From positions 1 to 38,960 of the forward strand of contig JBBQSD010000051.1 of the NCBI GenBank assembly GCA_038214135.1: a stretch of 38,960 bases of DNA, read 5' to 3'. Shown piece after piece: positions 32,532 to 38,960 of the stretch; position 1 is the first letter of the stretch; every line of letters starts with the position of its first letter. Position numbers and translations under genes: made by a program. The notes below the pieces were generated by a model. The model worked only from the letters and a program-made list of their open reading frames with translations. It was not told the DNA's origin and made no database searches. Source of the DNA: JANLSE01 sp038214135. Lineage in GTDB: Bacteria; Chloroflexota; Chloroflexia; Chloroflexales; Roseiflexaceae.

Positions 32532-34220
32532 ATGGATCTTTCGTCACCGATTAAAGGCCCAACAATTGCAACGAGCACTGATCAATTCGTTGCGATCATG
32601 CGGTTTTGTATGTTTGCTTCTGGTTTGTTGCTGCTGCTGATTGATCCGCTTGATCCAGCTGATCTAACTAATGATGGCATGCTTGGTCTTAGCCTCTATG
32701 CCAGCTATAGTGCAATTCTCTACATATTGATTCAGCGTCCTGGTCGGCATCTTCTGGTCATCCAGGGCATATCACACTGGGCCGATGTTATCTGGTTTAC
32801 GATCCTGGTCTTTTCCAGCTATGGCGCTTTCAACATCTTTTTCTTTGGGTTCTTCTTCGCAATCATGGTTGGGTCGTTTCGCTGGGGTTTTCCAACCGGC
32901 ATGCGTCTCACGGTCGTATCGGTATTGATCTATACGATTGCCAGTTTCATTGAGGATCCGATTGGATCGCACTTCTCTATGAATGGCTCCGAACCAGATC
33001 TGGATAACTTTTTGCTACGCCCATTATTCATGTTTGTGATAGGAATGATGATGGCCTATTGGGGTGGCCATGAGCTTACGCTTCAGCGCCGACTTGCATT
33101 ATTAAAAGAGGTAACAACACTTTCAAATCCGCGTTTTGGCGTTGATCGAACGATTGGTTGGATGATGGAGCGTGTGCGCGCATTCTATAATGCCGATTCC
33201 TGCTTGCTGATCACCAGCGATGTGAATCTGAATACCTATTCTCTGCGCCATGCGCGGCGTAGCGACACAGAGATTGCGATATCAAGCGAGCAACTCCCAG
33301 CGACCCTCGCAGAACTCTTGCTCGGTCTACCGCCTGCCTCTTCATTGATCTACCCACGTATTCGTTGGCCATGGAGCCAGCAGGATAGTCATGGCGTTGA
33401 TAATATTGAGATGCCATTTGATGATTCTATCAACAAACGGATTGCCACGGCACTTGATGCACATTCATTCATGAGCGTGCCATTCTCCTATCGCAATGAG
33501 GCACCTGGTCGGCTGTATCTTACCGCGCAGCGGCGCGTGTTTCAGGCAACAGATGCAGGTTTTCTGCTCCAGATCATTGGTCATGTCATGCCGGTGATCG
33601 ATAACATTCGGCTTATTGATCGGCTTGCCTCAGATGCAGCCGAAGACGAGCGGCGGCGAATTGCACGTGATCTGCACGACAGCATTATTCAGCCATATAT
33701 TGGTTTACAGATCGGCCTTGGTGGATTACGCCAGCGATTCATGAATGGCAATACTGTATTAGTTGGCGATGTTGAGCAATTGATTACGCTCACCGAGGCA
33801 GGGATCGTTGAACTGAGAGATTATGCCCACGGGCTGACGAATACTAGCGAACGGGAAGGCAGCCTTGTGCCTGCATTGCATCGATTCACAAAAACATTCG
33901 CTGATACAACCGGAATTACTGTTGATCTACAGGTTGTACCGAACCTGCACATCAATGATCGGCTTGCAGCAGAAATTTTTCAGATTATTGCCGAAGGCCT
34001 GAGTAACATCCGGCGGCACACAGCCTCGGTTTGCGCTGTTATTCGGCTGGCATATTCGAACACTCATGTGAACTTGCAGATTGAAAATACTGGGATGGGC
34101 ACTATGATGCCATTTGTCCCGCGCTCGATCACCGAGCGTGTTATGGCGTTGGGGGGATTAACGCACGTTGAACAGAATGTGAAGAATGATACGGTTGTTG
34201 TCATCGAAATTCCATTATGA
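32532..34220 (+). CDS. Sensor histidine kinase, NarL-partner (HisKA_3) type
   Basis: A 562-residue membrane kinase. About five or six hydrophobic segments lie in the first ~190 residues. A GAF-like cytoplasmic region follows (about 210-360). The dimerisation motif is DERRRIARDLHDSIIQPYIG, with the phosphorylated His at residue 382. The ATP-binding HATPase has its N-box in EIFQIIAEGLSNIRRHT and a G-box-like GMGT. The start is uncertain: ATG at 32532 has AAGGAG 13 bp upstream, while ATG at 32502 has no ribosome site. It pairs with the response regulator downstream. The sensed signal is not evident. Confidence 0.9.
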   Translation: MDLSSPIKGPTIATSTDQFVAIMRFCMFASGLLLLLIDPLDPADLTNDGMLGLSLYASYSAILYILIQRPGRHLLVIQGISHWADVIWFTILVFSSYGAFNIFFFGFFFAIMVGSFRWGFPTGMRLTVVSVLIYTIASFIEDPIGSHFSMNGSEPDLDNFLLRPLFMFVIGMMMAYWGGHELTLQRRLALLKEVTTLSNPRFGVDRTIGWMMERVRAFYNADSCLLITSDVNLNTYSLRHARRSDTEIAISSEQLPATLAELLLGLPPASSLIYPRIRWPWSQQDSHGVDNIEMPFDDSINKRIATALDAHSFMSVPFSYRNEAPGRLYLTAQRRVFQATDAGFLLQIIGHVMPVIDNIRLIDRLASDAAEDERRRIARDLHDSIIQPYIGLQIGLGGLRQRFMNGNTVLVGDVEQLITLTEAGIVELRDYAHGLTNTSEREGSLVPALHRFTKTFADTTGITVDLQVVPNLHINDRLAAEIFQIIAEGLSNIRRHTASVCAVIRLAYSNTHVNLQIENTGMGTMMPFVPRSITERVMALGGLTHVEQNVKNDTVVVIEIPL

Positions 34221-34341
34221 GCACATATATTTGTTGTCTATCCGACCAAACCGATATTTGGGTAGTAGAGGGCTGCGGTATATGTCCGTTGACGTGAGTC
34301 GCAACTACGCAATCAACGCTCATCTTACGTCGAGGTCTGCA

Positions 34342-35028
34342 ATGGCTATTTCATTGGATGCGCCTATTAGAATCGTGTTGGTTGATGATCATATGATTGT
34401 TCGAACTGGCCTGCGTATGCTGATCGAGAGCCAGCTTGGGATGATTGTTGTTGGTGAAGCCGCAAAGAACGCAGAAGCTCTGGTACTCACTGAACGCGAG
34501 CAACCCAATGTTATTTTGCTTGATCTGAACCTGGGCGAAGATCGGGGTATCGATATTTTGCCGCAATTATTGCGCGCTGCGCCGCAGTCACGCATTCTAC
34601 TGTTGACTGGTGTATCGAACACGGCGGAGCATCTACGCGCATTGGCTCTTGGTGCAGTCGGCCTCGTTCTTAAGGAGCAAGCAGCCGATATTTTAGTCAA
34701 GGCGATTGCAAAAGTAAATGCGGGTGAGGTCTGGCTGGATCGGGCAATGATGGCCAGTGTGATCACAGAATTATCACGCAAGCGCGATGCCGAGCAGCAG
34801 GATCCGCATGTTGCCGATATTGCGGCGCTGACGATCCGGGAGCGGGAGGTGATTGCGCTGATCTGCGAGGGTTTGCAGAACAAGGCAATCGGCCAACGGC
34901 TGCATATCTCGGAGACGACGGTTCGCCACCATCTCACGGCAATCTTCGATCAACTTGGTGTTACCAATCGCCTGGAACTTGTGATCTATTCCTACCGACA
35001 CAATATCATCAAACCACCACATAAATAG
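34342..35028 (+). CDS. NarL/FixJ-family response regulator
   Basis: A 228-residue DNA-binding regulator. The receiver domain has acidic residues Asp15-Asp16 in LVDDH, the phosphorylated Asp61 in LLDLNLG, Thr in LLLTG and Lys in LVLKEQ. The LuxR-type helix-turn-helix is LTIREREVIALICEGLQNKA followed by RLHISETTVRHHLTAIF. The ATG at 34342 has GAGG upstream; the longer open frame from 34186 overlaps the kinase gene, so I rejected it. It starts about 120 bp after the kinase stop. Phosphorylation by that kinase should turn on target genes. Confidence 0.93.
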   Translation: MAISLDAPIRIVLVDDHMIVRTGLRMLIESQLGMIVVGEAAKNAEALVLTEREQPNVILLDLNLGEDRGIDILPQLLRAAPQSRILLLTGVSNTAEHLRALALGAVGLVLKEQAADILVKAIAKVNAGEVWLDRAMMASVITELSRKRDAEQQDPHVADIAALTIREREVIALICEGLQNKAIGQRLHISETTVRHHLTAIFDQLGVTNRLELVIYSYRHNIIKPPHK

Positions 35029-35047
35029 ATAGGTCGTATCCTACTAC

Positions 35048-35078
35048 TGAGCCTGGGGTAATGCCTCAGGCTTTTTTG
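35048..35078 (+). terminator. Terminator of the two-component operon
   Basis: AGCCTG and CAGGCT (35050-35072) form the stem with additional GG/CC pairs, followed by TTTTTT. It lies about 20 bp past the response-regulator stop. Confidence 0.88.
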
Positions 35079-35304
35079 TTGCTCACGTGTTCCAGGCAAG
35101 ATCTCCATATCTGCTGCATGCCACCGATCAAAAGAAGCAGATCAGATCATATGGCACAAATGTGCCTGCCCCAGATGGCGAAACCGCCTAGCCTGATGGC
35201 ACAAGAGATGGTCGGATGCTGCCCTTAAGAACTATCGCTGATTCCGATGCCCTAAACAGATGAGTCGCATATGATGGGCCTATCCATGTGGGGGAGTATG
35301 CGTT

Positions 35305-35706
35305 ATGCGGCAGCGAACAGCTATGGACAACACCGCTCTTAGGGGAGTCACGTTCGACCGTCTGTTGGTTCGTGATGATATTTCACGGATCGAAATACCA
35401 TTTCCAGCAATCATTCGCGGTATCGATGCTAATAGCGATGTATTTGAAGAGTGTACGGTACTTGATGGCCTGAGTGCACTTGGCCTGTCTGTGCGAATGA
35501 TGCATCAGGTTGTGCAGGGTGTGCGCTTGTTTGCATGCATTCAGCTCGGCCCACGTTCCAGCACAAAAAACAAGCACTCGACCGCATATCTGGCTGTCCA
35601 TGGAGTGGCGGCCTATGTTGAGCCCCGGCCTGGCGGGGCATTTGGTATTGAGGTTGTGTTTACCCGCTGCCGTTTCATCCCCCTACATCGCAACAGCGCT
35701 AGTTAA
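35305..35706 (+). CDS. PilZ-like domain protein
   Basis: A 133-residue protein, mostly beta-strands. Its layout (IEIPFPAIIRGID, then VLDGLSALGLSVRM with LSALGLS resembling the D/NxSxxG turn, a later VHGVAAYVEPRPGGAFGIEVVF) matches the PilZ fold that binds cyclic-di-GMP. The RxxxR N-terminal motif is only partly met (RDDISR), so ligand binding is not certain. GGGGGAG precedes the ATG, with an in-frame ATG 18 bp on. The call rests on pattern only. Confidence 0.55.
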   Translation: MRQRTAMDNTALRGVTFDRLLVRDDISRIEIPFPAIIRGIDANSDVFEECTVLDGLSALGLSVRMMHQVVQGVRLFACIQLGPRSSTKNKHSTAYLAVHGVAAYVEPRPGGAFGIEVVFTRCRFIPLHRNSAS

Positions 35707-35715
35707 GGAGTGCCT

Positions 35716-35772
35716 ATGCAAGCAAGCTTTTCGTCTGAGCAATCGACTGTCGGGACTAGCGTAACTTTGTAG
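35716..35772 (+). CDS. Possible 18-residue peptide
   Basis: AAGGAGTGCCTATG gives a strong ribosome site five bases before an ATG. The frame encodes 18 residues, rich in Ser and Thr, ending in TAG. It begins 9 bp after the PilZ-like gene and could be a leader or small protein, or chance. No homology can be judged at this length. Confidence 0.3.
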   Translation: MQASFSSEQSTVGTSVTL

Positions 35773-35865
35773 AGCCGTAGTCTCAGCGTTTTGGTTCTCC
35801 ATCATCGTGTTCTACCAATTGGTCATGCAGGCAGATCCTGTACTCATACTTATGTGGAGGTCTAT

Positions 35866-38800
35866 GTGTATCGAAAACGATCTCTCTCAGCGATGATGAT
35901 GCGGCTGGTGCTGTTGGCGGTAATCGCCATCAGCGCACTTCCGTTCTCGTCGATGTCGCAGTCCACTCCGGTGGCCTACGCCGCAACTAGCACCCTGCAT
36001 CTTAGCGTGATGAGTGCGGATGATAGCAGTGCGACCTTTAACGCGACTCCTGGCAACACTCCTATCCAAAAGGGCGATCCAATTACCCAATTCAAGTACA
36101 TTATCAACATCGATAACACTGGCACAACAACCCAGCGTAGCCCCGTACCTGGCAGTGGCTGTTCGCCAGCAGATGCAGGGTATCCAGGAACCTGCAAGTG
36201 GGTTGGGGTCGCTGGTCGAGCAAATAACAGCCCTGTCTACACACAGGGCAATCAGGACGATTTTATTAGTGGTTTATTTACCATTAACGGGCAAGCTGTG
36301 ACATTGCCCGATGGTCGCTATCTGATCTCCGTGTTAGCAGACAACTACAAGATCGATGGCGCACATTTTAGCGTGCCGTTCACAGGTTCTGATCTAGTAA
36401 CTGTACTAATGCAGCCCTACGATCTGCCGGACGCCACCGTGCAAGCGGCGGTTTTCGAGGACATGACACCCACCAACAGCGCGCCCGATGTTCCTGGCGA
36501 GCGCGGCCTGGCTGGTTTCGTTGGTCATATCAAGGATTATATTGATGAAGTGACCACCGATGTCTATGGCGGGCCGATTTGTGGGAACGGCCAGTGTGTT
36601 AGTAAATGCTATGTGGTTGCAAATGGAATAGACATCGGCACGGTTGCTGCCCTGGATTCATTCGGCCGCTGTCCTATCGCCTTCACACGAGACGAAGATC
36701 CATTAATTCCATTCAACCGCTCCCCTATCACCCAAACGGCAGAGGGCGATCCTATTCCGGTAGGTGCGGAAATCGAAGGCAAAGTGGTTATCCCCAATGT
36801 GGGTCCAAACCGCTATGCTCTTTCGGTTGTCCCACCAAATAATTCCGGATGGATCCAGACAACCACCCTCGAAGGCAACCACGACTGGGATGCCTGGGTG
36901 ATGGAAGGTGCGACCGGCCTCGACACTGAGTTTGTCGTTGGTGGTGAACCATTCCCAGCGACATTCTTTGGTTACGTTCGGCCTTCATTGAACACGATGG
37001 CCCCCGGCACAGGCACCATTAAAGGCATCGGCCTGGCAGTCAGCGCCTATATTCCCCCCACCGGTGGCATTGTTGGTGAGACAGGCCTGCTCGGTGCGAA
37101 GCCGAAAGACAAGAACCCAATTCGCCGGTTATTTGTCTCATTGTCTGATATCAACAATGGTGATCAGACAGTGTATATTAAGGAATTTGATTGCAACGCC
37201 GCTTGTGACCCGATTAATTTCACTATCACAGGCGTTCCAAATGGCGATTACGTCCTTGGCATCTGGGATGAACCTCAGGACTACATCTTCGGCGAACAGA
37301 ATGTCAGCGTGAGAAATGGCGAGGTCGTTGATCTTGGTGCCATTTCCCTGCTTGGCTGGTGGACTACCATCGAAGGTCACGTCTTCAACGATCTCAACGA
37401 GAATGGCAAGAGGGACGCTGGCGAGCCGGGCATCCCCAATTTCTTTATTTCGATGAGAACGCGTGAAAATTCAGTGATGGATCGTGGCACCGTTTCGGTT
37501 ACGACGGATGCCAATGGTTACTACTGGATGGAAAGCGCCTACCCGATGACCCAATGGCTGGTGGAAGAAGCCTATGCAGATGGCTTCCAAACCACTGGTA
37601 TCACCTATCAGGCCGATAATCAACCCACAGAAACGACCGTGCTTGGTCAGGGCGTGGACGTCAATGTTCACCCGGTGATCGGTTTGGGCGGCCGCATGGA
37701 TTGGGGCGTCAAGGCCTATGCTCCTGGCACGAATGGCGGCATTGTGGGTACCATCAGCTATGATACCACCCGCAATGAACTCAACCCGCAGTATGCGGCC
37801 ATCGAGGATTGGCAACCCAGTATTGCAGGCCTGACGGTTGAACTTCGTTCACCAGTTCTTTGTGGAACACACACTGGCACACCCTGCGATGAAACCGGTT
37901 TGTATGAACTAGCTCCCAGCGGTGCCTATGCACTGGGCAAACTACTGAATACCTACGTCTCGGAGACCTGGGAACGGCCATCTGGCTGTATTGCCCGCAA
38001 TGTAAATGGTACCCCTCTACAACATGGTATCGATGAAAACGTATTGCCCACCGATCCCAATGCGCCATGTCTCGAAGCCCCAATGATGGGCGTGCAATTT
38101 GGGCCATTGGCTAGCGATGTAGGCACACCCGATGAAAACTTCGGTGCCAGCGTTGATGGTAACTATGGCTTTGGCGATGGTTGTTTCACGGGCACCTTGG
38201 TTGCCACTGACCCGGCGAACCCTGTTTGCAATGGTGGCACGTTCCAGCCATTGACAGCCAACCGCGATTACCTCGTCACAGTTGTCATCCCCGACGATGC
38301 GTTGGGTCGCCCGATGTATCAGGTAACGCGCGAAGAGGATATCAATATCGCCAATGGCGATTCCTTCATTCCACAGGTTCCGCCTCCATCCTGCGCCGGT
38401 GCCCTGCACACGGTGGACGTAGCTGGCTTTGGAACAGATGGCTACCCGGCAGTCGTGGGCAACGACATCACCCTCCCAATTGGTGTCACTGTTCCAGCCT
38501 CGACACCAACGGATAACGCCACCTTTGTGGGTATTGGCGGATCGGTGTACGAAGGCCAACAGAAGCCTTTGTGCGACACCAAACTCGTGCATGTCAGTGA
38601 TCGGAAATCAATTGCTCCGGGCTTCAACTTCTTTACCGATGTGCCACTGCCAGGCCGCTTCTGGGGTTTGATGATCGATGATCTCAATTTCTCCAGCAAC
38701 CCACAATCTCTAGCATATGGCGAAAAGCTGCCACTCTCCTTTGCACCTGTTGGTATCTACGATTATACCAATCGGCTGATCGATACGGTAGAGACGGATT

Positions 38801-38960
38801 ACAACGGCTTCTGGGATGTGCTCCTGCCATCGACCAACCGCATCAGCTGCCCAACACCATCCGGTGTCTGCGCCAACCTCTATCGGTTTGAGGGCAATGA
38901 TCCCGGCACACCCGGACATTGGAATGCGAACTACAACTCGCAGTATCGCAGTATCGCAGC
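35866..38960 (+). CDS. Very large secreted SdrD/Cna-B-like surface protein (3' end outside window)
   Basis: From a GTG at 35866 (GGAGG five bases upstream) the frame stays open to the right edge, 1,031 visible codons. The first ~40 residues are a signal peptide: basic MYRKR, hydrophobic core, then VAYAATS. A region of beta-rich repeats follows. A clear SdrD_B-type calcium-binding segment is FNDLNENGKRDAGEPGIPN (37387 onward), with more carboxypeptidase-regulatory/Cna-B-like units, for example GTISYD and GGRMDWGV. Cysteines are common, as in VLCGTHTGTPCDETG, suggesting disulfides. It is likely a surface-attached adhesin or matrix protein. C-terminus, anchor and full length are unknown. Confidence 0.88.
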   Translation, partial: MYRKRSLSAMMMRLVLLAVIAISALPFSSMSQSTPVAYAATSTLHLSVMSADDSSATFNATPGNTPIQKGDPITQFKYIINIDNTGTTTQRSPVPGSGCSPADAGYPGTCKWVGVAGRANNSPVYTQGNQDDFISGLFTINGQAVTLPDGRYLISVLADNYKIDGAHFSVPFTGSDLVTVLMQPYDLPDATVQAAVFEDMTPTNSAPDVPGERGLAGFVGHIKDYIDEVTTDVYGGPICGNGQCVSKCYVVANGIDIGTVAALDSFGRCPIAFTRDEDPLIPFNRSPITQTAEGDPIPVGAEIEGKVVIPNVGPNRYALSVVPPNNSGWIQTTTLEGNHDWDAWVMEGATGLDTEFVVGGEPFPATFFGYVRPSLNTMAPGTGTIKGIGLAVSAYIPPTGGIVGETGLLGAKPKDKNPIRRLFVSLSDINNGDQTVYIKEFDCNAACDPINFTITGVPNGDYVLGIWDEPQDYIFGEQNVSVRNGEVVDLGAISLLGWWTTIEGHVFNDLNENGKRDAGEPGIPNFFISMRTRENSVMDRGTVSVTTDANGYYWMESAYPMTQWLVEEAYADGFQTTGITYQADNQPTETTVLGQGVDVNVHPVIGLGGRMDWGVKAYAPGTNGGIVGTISYDTTRNELNPQYAAIEDWQPSIAGLTVELRSPVLCGTHTGTPCDETGLYELAPSGAYALGKLLNTYVSETWERPSGCIARNVNGTPLQHGIDENVLPTDPNAPCLEAPMMGVQFGPLASDVGTPDENFGASVDGNYGFGDGCFTGTLVATDPANPVCNGGTFQPLTANRDYLVTVVIPDDALGRPMYQVTREEDINIANGDSFIPQVPPPSCAGALHTVDVAGFGTDGYPAVVGNDITLPIGVTVPASTPTDNATFVGIGGSVYEGQQKPLCDTKLVHVSDRKSIAPGFNFFTDVPLPGRFWGLMIDDLNFSSNPQSLAYGEKLPLSFAPVGIYDYTNRLIDTVETDYNGFWDVLLPSTNRISCPTPSGVCANLYRFEGNDPGTPGHWNANYNSQYRSIA

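Overview
The window looks like a chromosomal segment of a Chloroflexota bacterium (class Chloroflexia is my best guess; no marker here proves it). The reasons are moderate GC; the ffh-rpsP-KH-rimM order followed by a phosphatidylserine-decarboxylase-like gene; several large secreted beta-rich proteins, one ending in a (I/V)xLPLI-type tail; a long patatin; and many short GC-rich palindromic repeats between genes. There is no phage or plasmid block. Most of the window is ordinary genome with accessory genes, repeats and decaying gene remnants between.

Layout. 1-1451: 3'-truncated B12-binding radical SAM enzyme (minus). 1619-2899: MFS exporter, divergent from a small secreted Thr-rich protein (3082-3384), then a frameshifted NPCBM remnant. 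3718-6550: a complete SsuABC/TauABC-type ABC importer operon (minus). 6744-7091: PRC-barrel-like protein. 7318-7978: five tRNA genes in two divergent clusters (Leu-Val-Phe minus, Glu-Asp plus), each with a terminator. 8249-8702: two small conserved-looking proteins. 8816-9988: L,D-transpeptidase. 10292-11329: M19 dipeptidase. 11629-13587: repeat-built secreted protein. 13711-15449: sugar nucleotidyltransferase and GT2 glycosyltransferase, overlapping by 4 bp. 15446-18746 (minus): ffh, rpsP, khpA, rimM and a PSD-like protein. 18963-19696 (minus): HEPN protein with a co-translated partner. 19839-22292: patatin with a membrane insertion. 22415-23379: ECF sigma factor and a zinc anti-sigma-like protein. 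23380-24150: repeat-rich gap with a GH63-like remnant. 24305-26292: groES-groEL under a CIRCE-like operator. 26389-26943 (minus): peroxiredoxin-like gene with an in-frame TGA. 27047-28690 (minus): CBS-type family II pyrophosphatase. 28973-30799: hypothetical protein, YaeQ and a VOC protein. 30919-31929 (minus): aminoglycoside-phosphotransferase-like gene broken by one stop, preceded by a tandem hairpin repeat and a MITE. 32532-35028: NarL-type two-component system. 35305-35706: PilZ-like protein. 35866 to the end: very large SdrD-like secreted protein, incomplete.

The strongest unusual signal is at 26389-26943. An AhpC/TSA-like gene reads through a TGA placed exactly where the first cysteine of the CxxC motif should be. 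A hairpin with a GGUCU loop lies 24 nt downstream, the geometry of a bacterial SECIS element, so the product is probably a selenoprotein that simple ORF calling would truncate. Other points worth follow-up are the PSD-like protein lacking both the autoprocessing serine and a conserved histidine, the HEPN pair, the patatin with a transmembrane hairpin, the 50-bp tandem hairpin array, and a set of palindromic and MITE-like repeats. All assignments are from reading the sequence; no database search was run.
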